NCBI GenBank assembly: GCA_015522955.1 | Contig: WALG01000078.1 | Location: forward strand, 1 to 10,267 | Reading direction: 5' to 3' | DNA length: 10,267 nt | Origin: DHVE2 group archaeon | GTDB taxonomy: Archaea; Thermoplasmatota; Thermoplasmata; Thermoplasmatales; Aciduliprofundaceae | In this document: positions 1-5,917 of the stretch, piece by piece | Layout of the letters: each line of letters begins with the position of its first letter | Position numbering within the stretch: the stretch's first letter is position 1 | The notes under the pieces: generated by a model | What the model was told of the DNA's origin: nothing | What the model saw: the letters and a program-made list of their open reading frames with translations, nothing else | Databases searched by the model: none | Position numbers and translations under genes: made by a program

Positions 1-64
1 ATACTTAAGTTATGCCTTTCCCTTTCAAATCCTTGATCTGGTGGGGGTAGTTTATTTACTCCTC

Positions 65-1456
65 TTATCCCCCCTCCCCCGGTCGGTTTACGCCCTCAAA
101 GTCAGGGTATGCCTCCAAACCATGCTCCCCAATATCCAGTCCCTTTAGCTCCTCCTCTGGTGAAACCCTCAGACCGACAGTTATATCTATCAATTTAAAC
201 ATAATAAATGTTACTGTGAACACAAAGAGGAACACTGCAACAACACCAGTTGTCTGACTTATCAGCTGCGTCACTCCGCCGCCAAAAAATAATCCGTTGA
301 CACCACCAGAGTACGATGCTTCTGCAAATAATCCAGCGCTCAGGGTGCCAAACACACCACATACGCCGTGAACAGATATCGCGCCCACTGGATCATCTAT
401 TCTGATTTTATCAAAGAATTCCACCGCAAATACTACAATTATGCCTGCAAGTGCACCGATTATTATCGCACTTAAGGGGCTTACAACAGCGCATGGTGCT
501 GTTATTGCGACCAACCCGGCTATTACCCCGTTACCGGTCATACCCACATCTGGTTTTCCAGATTTGAGCCATGTCACTATCATCGCCATTATGGCTCCAG
601 CCGCTGCTGCGAGGTTTGTAGTTACCGCGATCGTTGCTATGCTTAGATCAGTTCCCGCAATGGTGCTTCCGGGATTAAAGCCAAACCATCCGAACCAGAG
701 TATAAAGACCCCAAGGATTGCAAATGTTATACTGTGACCAGGTATGGTATTCACCTTCCCATTCTTTCCATATCTGCCGATTCTTGGTCCAAGCGCAATA
801 GCACCTGCGAGCGCAGCCCAGCCCCCCACGGAGTGGACTACTGTTGATCCCGCAAAGTCTATCATTGGATTGTTACCAAAGAAGGAGAAAATATCCCCTG
901 TTGACAACCATCCTCCACCCCATATCCAGTGTCCGACTATGGGGTATATAAACAATGATATAAAAAAGCTGTAGATTACGTAGCCTATGAACCTTGTCCG
1001 TTCAGCCATGGCACCGGACACTATGGTTGCCGCCGTTGCTGCGAATACCACCTGGAATATCCAGAAGGCGTATGTTGGAATGGTGCCCCACATTGTCGTG
1101 TTTAAAACACCATCCATCATAAAGTATTCAGTTCCAAAGAAGGCCGTTCCAGCACCGAACATTATACCAAATCCTGCAACGAAGTAGGCTATCGACCCTA
1201 TGGAGAAATCCATCAGGTTCTTCATCATAATGTTCCCCGCATTCTTTGCCCTTGTAAATCCCGCCTCAAGTAGTGCAAAACCCGGCTGCATGAAGAAGAC
1301 TAGAAATGCAGCAATCAATGTCCAGACAGTATCTATCGCAGTCCCATTGCTCCCGGCAGTCGGGCCCTCCTCGTCTGCTGACACCACAACAGACATCAAC
1401 ATTAAGGCCAAAATCATGCCGATTACCAACGCCTGTTTTTTATTACATTTTTTCAT
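65..1456 (-). CDS. amt: Ammonium transporter, Amt/MEP/Rh family
   Basis: Integral membrane channel that carries ammonium into the cell. The 463-residue product starts with a cleavable-looking signal peptide (basic MKKCNKK, hydrophobic core at about 9-26, then a charged DEE). About eleven membrane segments follow. Family landmarks are present: the F134-Q135 region of the outer Phe gate, W179 in a WGGG motif, D200 in DFAGSTVVH, and the twin pore histidines H208 and H363. By family knowledge these match E. coli AmtB F107, W148, D160, H168 and H318. The C-terminal tail (about 429-450) carries GLRVSPEEELKGLD followed by EHGLEAY, the segment that PII proteins bind to block the pore. The start is fixed by a GGAGGT Shine-Dalgarno 7 bases upstream. 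A glnK partner is usual beside amt, but the 64 bases downstream show no gene start, so it would lie outside the window. It appears to be a single-gene unit. Confidence 0.97.
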   Translation of the reverse strand: MKKCNKKQALVIGMILALMLMSVVVSADEEGPTAGSNGTAIDTVWTLIAAFLVFFMQPGFALLEAGFTRAKNAGNIMMKNLMDFSIGSIAYFVAGFGIMFGAGTAFFGTEYFMMDGVLNTTMWGTIPTYAFWIFQVVFAATAATIVSGAMAERTRFIGYVIYSFFISLFIYPIVGHWIWGGGWLSTGDIFSFFGNNPMIDFAGSTVVHSVGGWAALAGAIALGPRIGRYGKNGKVNTIPGHSITFAILGVFILWFGWFGFNPGSTIAGTDLSIATIAVTTNLAAAAGAIMAMIVTWLKSGKPDVGMTGNGVIAGLVAITAPCAVVSPLSAIIIGALAGIIVVFAVEFFDKIRIDDPVGAISVHGVCGVFGTLSAGLFAEASYSGGVNGLFFGGGVTQLISQTTGVVAVFLFVFTVTFIMFKLIDITVGLRVSPEEELKGLDIGEHGLEAYPDFEGVNRPGEGG

Positions 1457-1463
1457 TTTTCAT

Positions 1464-1469
1464 ACCTCC
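1464..1469 (-). promoter_or_regulatory. Shine-Dalgarno of amt
   Basis: Reads GGAGGT on the minus strand, 7 bases before the ATG at 1456. It decides the start: an ATG at 1463, right after the SD, runs in another frame and stops after six codons. This is the strongest SD in the window; most other unit-leading genes here have none. Confidence 0.8.
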
Positions 1470-1511
1470 ATTTAGTGCATTTTTTAATTTATGTTAATAT
1501 TATTGAATACC

Positions 1512-1522
1512 TATATAAATAT
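1512..1522 (-). promoter_or_regulatory. Probable TATA box of amt
   Basis: The minus strand reads ATATTTATATA here, a good archaeal TATA element. By the usual spacing of about 26 bases, transcription would begin near 1490, giving a leader of roughly 35 bases that includes the GGAGGT site. This is a position and composition argument only. Confidence 0.45.
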
Positions 1523-1559
1523 CAAAGCATTTATTATAGAATTCTTCATATCTAACTAA

Positions 1560-1766
1560 ATAATTGAGAATTCCTCATTTAGCGTTGAAATAGCGGATGA
1601 GTTAACGAAACAGATATCCGAGGAGGAAGCAGTCCCATTATCAATCTGTCAGGGTATTACAGCCCATCAGGTTGGCATCAAACCTTTAAAGAATGAGGAC
1701 ATGAAAAAAGCAGATCCCAAAACTAGGACAATGGTTGCCCCCGAAGCCAGATTAAGGGCGTAAGAA
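1560..1766 (+). other. Unassigned open stretch without a start, antisense to the znuB 3' end
   Basis: Between amt and znuB, both on the minus strand, the plus strand has a stop-free frame from 1560 to a TAA near 1764-1766. Its first half reads like real protein (…VEIADELTKQISEEEAV…), rich in E/K/I/A and free of low-complexity runs. The second half, from about 1667, is antisense to the end of znuB and is probably meaningless. There is no in-frame ATG, SD or promoter at the left end. It could be a remnant of a lost gene or chance. I do not recognise a family. Confidence 0.2.
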
Positions 1767-2473
1767 AGCCACAAACCAACTACGGTTAGAATAATTCCAG
1801 TAAAGATTGAGAGGATCATCAATCTTCTGAGATTATAGGTGAATTGCCTGCTTATAGCTGCTGGAATTGTCAGCAAGGCAATAACCAGGATAACACCCAC
1901 AACTCTTATCAAAACAACAACACTCAAAGCAACCAAACATAAGAACAATAGATACATGGATCTCGTCGGAATTCCAACCACCTCTGAAAATTCTTCATCA
2001 AACGACAACGCTGTAAGCTCTTTATAGAATAAAAACACAGTCAAAATAATCACCACGTCTAACAACAGCATCATCCACAAATCAAAAGAGGGAACTGTAA
2101 GAATGCTTCCAAAAAGATAGCTAAATAGATCCGGTGCATAACCAGGGCTTAGGCCAATAAAGAGAATCCCTAATGCCATACCTACTGCCCATAATACCCC
2201 AATAGCAGTATCTTCATTTACCCTGCCTTGTTTACTAATGACTCCGATACCAAATGCAGACAATATGCTAAAAGGGATAGCAGTCAAAATAGGATTTATT
2301 CCAAGCAGATAACCCAAACCGATCCCTCCAAAGGCGGCATGAGAAATTCCGCCACTAATAAAGACTATCCTTTTTATAACAACATAGGCGCCAACAATCC
2401 CGCAAGCTACACTTGCTAAAACAGCAGCCATTAAGGCATTTCTCATGAATTCATATTGAAGAATCTCCATCAT
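1667..2473 (-). CDS. znuB: Metal ABC transporter permease, ZnuB/ABC-3 family
   Basis: Membrane subunit of a divalent-metal importer that works as a dimer with the ATPase encoded just upstream. The 268-residue product is almost wholly hydrophobic, with about eight membrane segments. It has the ABC-3 signature near residues 40-55 (SGGISHAAFGGIGLG) and the conserved cytoplasmic stretch SFDEEFSEVVGIPT that contacts the ATPase. Length is normal for ZnuB/MntB/TroC permeases. The ATG at 2473 overlaps the TGA of znuC by 4 bases, implying translational coupling; a second in-frame ATG at 2470 is an equally possible start. Last gene of the znuA-znuC-znuB unit. The family carries Zn, Mn or Fe; the neighbouring NikR-like regulator raises nickel as a possibility. 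Family call sure, metal not. Confidence 0.93.
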   Translation of the reverse strand: MMEILQYEFMRNALMAAVLASVACGIVGAYVVIKRIVFISGGISHAAFGGIGLGYLLGINPILTAIPFSILSAFGIGVISKQGRVNEDTAIGVLWAVGMALGILFIGLSPGYAPDLFSYLFGSILTVPSFDLWMMLLLDVVIILTVFLFYKELTALSFDEEFSEVVGIPTRSMYLLFLCLVALSVVVLIRVVGVILVIALLTIPAAISRQFTYNLRRLMILSIFTGIILTVVGLWLSYALNLASGATIVLVLGSAFFMSSFFKGLMPT

Positions 2474-3228
2474 TTTTTTTCATGCCTCTCCAACACCCTG
2501 TGTGGAATGCCATGGGCTATCAGTTCTATTGGGCATTCATATGTTGTCTCAAGCCTCTTCAATCCCTCTTCTACTGCACCGTGATAGAATAATCTGCGAT
2601 TTAAACAAGCAATCTCCTCTACCTGTGTGGAAACAACGCCAATATCATGGGTTACCAAAACTATCGCCATTCTTTTCTTGAATTCTGAAAGCAGGTTGTA
2701 GAACGAGCTTTGCATCTTAGGATCAATACCCGTCGTTGGCTCATCAAACAAAATCAATCTTGGTTCTTTTACAATTGCTCTTGCTAGAAAAACCCTCTGC
2801 AACTGACCGCCGGATAATCTGCCAATCTGTCTGTCCCTAAATTCAAGCATTTCAACGGTTTTCAGGGCATCTACAGCGATTTTTTTATCTTTTTTGGAGT
2901 AGTTTTTGAGTAATCTTTTATACCCCCCCATAAGGACCACATCAAAAACATTTATGGGAAAATTTAAATCAAAAGAGGTATGTTGAGGGAGATACCCAAT
3001 TAATCTTCTTCCTTTCTCAGGATTTTCCCCGAAAACCCTAACCTCCCCTTCATCTGGCTTAACCAACCCCAGGATAACCTTTAGTAGGGTAGTCTTCCCA
3101 CCACCATTTGGACCTATAATAGCAAGAAAATCATTCTGCTTTATGGAAAGATTGACCCCTTCAAGGACGGGGATATCTCCAAATCTGACCCCTATGTTTT
3201 TTAAGCTAATAATCTCTTCATTTATCAT
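2470..3228 (-). CDS. znuC: Metal ABC transporter ATP-binding protein, ZnuC family
   Basis: Cytoplasmic ATPase that powers the importer. All nucleotide-binding motifs are intact in the 252-residue product: Walker A GPNGGGKTT (39-47), Q-loop Q82, signature LSGGQ (138-142), Walker B LILFDE (158-163), D-loop around 168 and switch histidine H194. The GPNGGGKTT form of Walker A is typical of the metal-chelate (ZnuC/MntA/TroB) group. The C-terminal 40 residues contain several His and Cys (YHGAVEEG, ECPIELIAHGIPH), which is common in this family. The gene begins 6 bases after znuA, with an AGAGGA in the gap lying directly against the ATG. That is too close for ideal SD spacing, so coupling from znuA is likely. 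Confidence 0.95.
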   Translation of the reverse strand: MINEEIISLKNIGVRFGDIPVLEGVNLSIKQNDFLAIIGPNGGGKTTLLKVILGLVKPDEGEVRVFGENPEKGRRLIGYLPQHTSFDLNFPINVFDVVLMGGYKRLLKNYSKKDKKIAVDALKTVEMLEFRDRQIGRLSGGQLQRVFLARAIVKEPRLILFDEPTTGIDPKMQSSFYNLLSEFKKRMAIVLVTHDIGVVSTQVEEIACLNRRLFYHGAVEEGLKRLETTYECPIELIAHGIPHRVLERHEKK

Positions 3229-3234
3229 TCCTCT

Positions 3235-4095
3235 TTAAACCTCTGCAAAAGTTTCAGCGACTTTATGCATATTCTCCATATAGTTTCTTTCCAGTGGACT
3301 TATCAGAACAACATTCCCATTAATCTCACTGGCTATGACCTCTGCGCTCTTTGTACTGAACTGCGGTGATGCAAAGACTACCGTTATGTTGTCCTTCCTT
3401 GCCTGTTTTATTAAATCTGCAATGCCTTGCGGAGTTGGTTCTTTTCCTTCCTTTTCAATTGCTATCTGCTCCAACCCATAATCTCTACAAAGATATGTCC
3501 ACGCTGGGTGATACACCATAATTTTTCTGTTTTCCTTCCCGGCAATTGCCTGAATAATTTTTTTGTCCAATCCATCTAACTCTTGTAAGTATCTTTCTTT
3601 ATTTTTCATATAGTATTCCTGATTGGTGGGGTCAATTTGAATCAAACCCCGATATATATTTTCAACCATTATCTCTGCATTTCTTGGAGAAAGCCAGACA
3701 TGTGGGTCTGTCCCTATGAAGCTTATGTTCTTAGAGCAATTAACGACAAGCATTTCTCTATTGGTAGAACTTATCTTGTTCATCCATGCCGCTTCAAACT
3801 CAAGCCCCGAACCTACCTCTGCATAGATTTTAGCACTGCTAACCGCTCTTAGCTGGGAAGGTGCTGGTTCATAGGTGTGGGGAGATGCTCCGGCGGGCAC
3901 CATGACTGTCACCTGTACTCTATCCCCCCCCACCCTCTCGACAAATTCGGCCTGGGGTGGTATACTGACAATCACACCTATCTTCTTGTCAAGCTCTTTT
4001 TCTGTTTGAGGAGTGACATAGATATATGCACCAATCAAGCAGATAACGATAAAAGCCACCCCCAACAGCAATATCTTTTCCTCCCTCTTGTTCAT
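3235..4095 (-). CDS. znuA: Metal ABC transporter substrate-binding protein, ZnuA/TroA family
   Basis: Extracytoplasmic metal receptor, held to the membrane by one N-terminal hydrophobic helix (about residues 8-27). There is no lipobox cysteine followed by a processed form (C19 sits inside the helix), so it is probably an uncleaved anchor. Three family metal-ligand histidines are visible: H73 in GASPHTYEP, H132 in TDPHVWLSP and H196 in VYHPAWTYL. The fourth position, normally Asp in a DPL-like motif, is S266 in ISPLERNY. The His-rich loop typical of many zinc ZnuA proteins is missing. The missing Asp and loop leave zinc, manganese and nickel open. First gene of the importer unit, divergent from nikR with 116 bases between the start codons. 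Length (286) is normal. Confidence 0.92.
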   Translation of the reverse strand: MNKREEKILLLGVAFIVICLIGAYIYVTPQTEKELDKKIGVIVSIPPQAEFVERVGGDRVQVTVMVPAGASPHTYEPAPSQLRAVSSAKIYAEVGSGLEFEAAWMNKISSTNREMLVVNCSKNISFIGTDPHVWLSPRNAEIMVENIYRGLIQIDPTNQEYYMKNKERYLQELDGLDKKIIQAIAGKENRKIMVYHPAWTYLCRDYGLEQIAIEKEGKEPTPQGIADLIKQARKDNITVVFASPQFSTKSAEVIASEINGNVVLISPLERNYMENMHKVAETFAEV

Positions 4096-4127
4096 CCTAT
4101 ATTATATAGTTATAATTATGGCATTTG

Positions 4128-4156
4128 ATATTTAAATGTTATTGACTTTTAAATAT
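4128..4156. promoter_or_regulatory. Divergent TATA-like pair (inverted repeat ATATTTAAA-N11-TTTAAATAT)
   Basis: A perfect 9-bp inverted repeat with arms 4128-4136 and 4148-4156. Each arm reads TTTAAATAT in the outward direction, so each could be a TATA box. The minus-strand arm would start transcription near 4105, about 10 bases before the znuA ATG at 4095. The plus-strand arm would start near 4179, giving nikR a leader of about 33 bases. It could also be a binding site. The znuA use is the more convincing, because nikR has another TATA candidate at 4182-4190. Confidence 0.5.
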
Positions 4157-4159
4157 TTC

Positions 4160-4201
4160 ATTAATAACTTTTATGGTAATATTTATAAATAAGTTATTAA
4201 T
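4160..4201. repeat. Perfect 11-bp inverted repeat, candidate NikR operator
   Basis: The left arm ATTAATAACTT (4160-4170) and right arm AAGTTATTAAT (4191-4201) are exact reverse complements around a 20-bp spacer. Half-site centres are about 31 bp apart, close to three helical turns, so both arms face the same side of DNA. The spacer holds the best TATA candidate of nikR. NikR tetramers are known to bind two-fold operators (E. coli GTATGA-N16-TCATAC), so the form fits, although arm sequence and spacing differ from that site. Occupancy should block nikR transcription; whether it also reaches the znuA promoter about 25-30 bp away is uncertain. Confidence 0.6.
4182..4190 (+). promoter_or_regulatory. 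TATA box of nikR, probably leaderless
   Basis: TTTATAAAT is centred 26 bases before the ATG at 4212, the spacing expected if transcription starts at or next to the start codon. No Shine-Dalgarno is present, consistent with a leaderless mRNA. The element lies inside the 20-bp spacer of the inverted repeat. Confidence 0.55.
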
Positions 4202-4211
4202 CATTTATGGG

Positions 4212-4598
4212 ATGGCAAAAATCATCAGCATATCCCTGAACAAGGGAATTCTCAGGGAGATAGACAGGATACGGGAAGAGGTTGGCTTTTCTGGAAGGTC
4301 GGAGGTAATCAGGGCGGGGGTAAGAATGCTCATAGCAGATAATAAAGAAAGAGAAAAATTAGTTGGTAAACTAAATTCAATTCTTTTACTGGTCCATGAC
4401 CAGAAGGTAGAAGACATAGTTACAAAAATAAAGCACGAATTTGAGGACATTACTAAAACACAGATTCATAGCCACTTAAAAGAGGATAGATGTCTTGAGA
4501 TATTTATCCTAGACGGTGGTGCTGACAGAATAAAACAGTTTGTTAAATTGTTCCAAACAAGCAGAAAAATGGGGTATGTTAAATTAATTGTTGCCTAA
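4212..4598 (+). CDS. nikR: NikR-family nickel-responsive ribbon-helix-helix regulator
   Basis: Metal-sensing transcription regulator of 128 residues. Residues 4-45 form the ribbon-helix-helix DNA-binding domain (ISISLNKGILREIDRI, then GRSEVIRAGVRMLI). Residues about 52-128 form the ACT-like tetramerisation and metal domain. All four high-affinity nickel ligands of E. coli NikR (H76, H87, H89, C95) have exact counterparts: H75, H86, H88 in IHSHL, and C94 in DRCLEIF. Length is close to E. coli (133) and Pyrococcus (138) NikR. I chose the ATG at 4212 over an in-frame ATG at 4173. The 13 extra residues would precede the first DNA-binding strand, would overlap the operator-like repeat, and the TATA spacing fits 4212. 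It lies divergent from the metal importer, its likely target, and probably represses itself. NikR-fold proteins can respond to other metals, so nickel is the expected but unproven effector. Confidence 0.93.
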   Translation: MAKIISISLNKGILREIDRIREEVGFSGRSEVIRAGVRMLIADNKEREKLVGKLNSILLLVHDQKVEDIVTKIKHEFEDITKTQIHSHLKEDRCLEIFILDGGADRIKQFVKLFQTSRKMGYVKLIVA

Positions 4599-4647
4599 AG
4601 GTGCCGATTTCATCAGGTGGTTCTGCCCCGGAATTCACAGCTACCGA

Positions 4648-4690
4648 TATAAAAGCTCATCAGGCTTTTATACCCTAAATTTTAAAAGCT
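4648..4690. promoter_or_regulatory. Three evenly spaced half-sites at the lrp-like promoter
   Basis: TATAAAAGC (4648-4656) and GCTTTTATA (4664-4672) form a perfect 9-bp inverted repeat with a 7-bp spacer. A third copy, TTTAAAAGCT (4681-4690), matches the first (TATAAAAGCT) at 9 of 10 bases. Centres are about 16-17 bp apart in alternating orientation. The second half-site is itself the TATA box: CTTTTATA is centred about 25 bases before the ATG at 4694, so the transcript is probably leaderless. Lrp/AsnC proteins often bind phased imperfect palindromes at their own promoters, so autoregulation is the natural reading. A weak nikR terminator hairpin is the alternative. Confidence 0.5.
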
Positions 4691-4693
4691 ATT

Positions 4694-5146
4694 ATGGCAT
4701 CAAAGATTGATGATCTTGATCTAAGAGTGATACGGGAACTTCAGAAGGACGCCAGACAGAGTTACCGGGATATATCAGAGAAGCTGAAGGTTGCCGAGGG
4801 AACTGTTTACAACAGGGTAAACAAGCTTCTGGAAAGTGGTGTAATCAAGAGATTTATGCCAGATATAGACTTCTCAAAAATTGGTTATGATCTAGTTGCA
4901 ATAGTGGGTTTCACAGTCAGGGGGGGGCATCTCCCTGAGATAGAGAAGAGGATCGCAAAAAAGCCAGAAGTATCTGCAGTTTATGATGTTACCGGTGAAT
5001 ATGATGGGATAGTTGTCGCAAAATTTAAGGACCGTAGTGCATTAAACAAATTTGTAAAAGGGATTATAGCAATGCCAAATGTGAAAAGGACATACACTAT
5101 GGTGGTTTTGAACGTGATGAAAGAGGAACACGGTATCAGGATATGA
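4694..5146 (+). CDS. Lrp/AsnC-family transcription regulator
   Basis: DNA-binding regulator of 150 residues with the standard two-part layout. An N-terminal helix-turn-helix (about 5-56: DDLDLRVIRELQKDARQSYR, then DISEKL…EGTVYNRVNKLLESGVI) is joined by a short linker to a C-terminal RAM/ACT effector domain (about 65-142). The latter contains the ligand-loop pattern VYDVTGEYDGIVVA. Archaeal members form dimers to octamers and often sense amino acids; which ligand applies here cannot be read off. The ATG is preceded by a TATA box at leaderless distance and by three half-site repeats. It is the first gene of a probable operon, since the next ORF begins 3 bases after its stop. It may control the phosphatase-dph6-nadE genes as well as itself. 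Confidence 0.93.
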   Translation: MASKIDDLDLRVIRELQKDARQSYRDISEKLKVAEGTVYNRVNKLLESGVIKRFMPDIDFSKIGYDLVAIVGFTVRGGHLPEIEKRIAKKPEVSAVYDVTGEYDGIVVAKFKDRSALNKFVKGIIAMPNVKRTYTMVVLNVMKEEHGIRI

Positions 5147-5149
5147 AGA

Positions 5150-5917
5150 ATGCAGAAAGAATCGTTCCTAATCGACATAAATGGTGTACTTTATATCGGA
5201 AGGGAACCGGTAGAAGGTGCTATCGGGACCATAGACTATCTAAAAGAGAGAGGGTATAATCTCCGATTCATTTCCAATGCAACCAGGACCTGCAAAGAAA
5301 CCCTGTACAAGAAACTTCTAGATCTCGGGTTTGATATCCTTGAGAGTGAAATCTTCAGTGCTCCTCCAGCAGCTGCGAGATACATAAGAAATTCAGGGAA
5401 AAACAGGTGCTTTTTGCTGGCTACCGGTGATGTATATCTGGACTTTGAAAGAGAGGGGATAACACTAACCCAGGAGGATCCGAATTTTGTGGTTGTTGGG
5501 GATGCCGGAGATAAGTTTAATTTTGAGAATCTGAATAGAGCATTTAATTTTCTTGTAGAGGGGACCGAACTAATAGCTATGGAAAAGGACAGATACTGGC
5601 GAACATCAGAGGGATTAATGTTGGATGCAGGCCCATTTGTAACAGCTCTTGAATATGCGACCGGCAAAAAGGCAGTATTGGTTGGAAAACCATCCAAAAC
5701 ATTCTTTAAACTTGCTCTGGAGGATATGGGTTCCAAACCAGAAAGAACCACAGTAATCGGGGACGACATCTTTACAGACATCAGGGGGGCAAAGGTATCC
5801 GGGATGAGGGGTATACTCGTAAAGACCGGAAAATACAGAGAGGGCATTGTAGAAAAATTCGGGATAAAACCAGATAGAATTCTGGAGTCAATATCCGGAT
5901 TGAAGGAATTACTATGA
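5150..5917 (+). CDS. HAD-IIA hydrolase, LHPP-like phosphatase
   Basis: Soluble HAD-superfamily phosphohydrolase of 255 residues. Motif I is D9-I-N11-G-V-L-Y with nucleophile D9. Motif II is S42-N-A-T, motif III is K180 in GKPS, and motif IV is GDD (204-206) plus D210. A class-IIA cap lies between motifs II and III. The stretch at 111-180 (PNFVVVGDAG…SEGLMLDAGPF…ALEYATGKKA…VGKPS) closely recalls human LHPP (phospholysine/phosphohistidine and pyrophosphate phosphatase) rather than NagD. The usual second Asp of motif I (general acid/base) is N11; LHPP itself has Ser there, so this departure is family-typical. An AGGA lies 8 bases before the ATG. It follows lrp by 3 bases and overlaps dph6 by 4. 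Substrate unknown; a NagD-type sugar phosphatase is the alternative. Confidence 0.9.
   Translation: MQKESFLIDINGVLYIGREPVEGAIGTIDYLKERGYNLRFISNATRTCKETLYKKLLDLGFDILESEIFSAPPAAARYIRNSGKNRCFLLATGDVYLDFEREGITLTQEDPNFVVVGDAGDKFNFENLNRAFNFLVEGTELIAMEKDRYWRTSEGLMLDAGPFVTALEYATGKKAVLVGKPSKTFFKLALEDMGSKPERTTVIGDDIFTDIRGAKVSGMRGILVKTGKYREGIVEKFGIKPDRILESISGLKELL

Noticed and set aside
1..64. Possible glnK start downstream of amt
   Set aside because: No ATG/GTG with a PII-like N-terminus is present on the minus strand; the one TTG-led frame ends after seven codons. A glnK could still lie beyond the edge.
441..1497. Several plus-strand open frames of 60-98 codons
   Set aside because: All are antisense to amt, low in charged residues, and lack promoters or SDs.
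4173..4211. Longer nikR starting at the in-frame ATG 4173
   Set aside because: It would add 13 residues before the first DNA-binding strand, would translate through the operator-like repeat, and no SD or suitably spaced TATA supports it. The ATG at 4212 fits family length and TATA spacing.
4212..4598. Reading the ribbon-helix-helix protein as a CopG-type antitoxin
   Set aside because: It has a full metal-binding ACT-like domain with all four NikR ligands, and no toxin gene is adjacent.
4610..4664. TCATCAGG occurring twice (4610-4617 and 4657-4664)
   Set aside because: An 8-base match 47 bases apart is within chance, and the second copy falls in the spacer of the better-supported half-site array.
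5236..5847. 203-residue open frame on the minus strand
   Set aside because: It lies wholly antisense to the HAD phosphatase, whose motifs are complete; the composition is Ser/Pro/Leu-rich as expected for a reverse-strand shadow.
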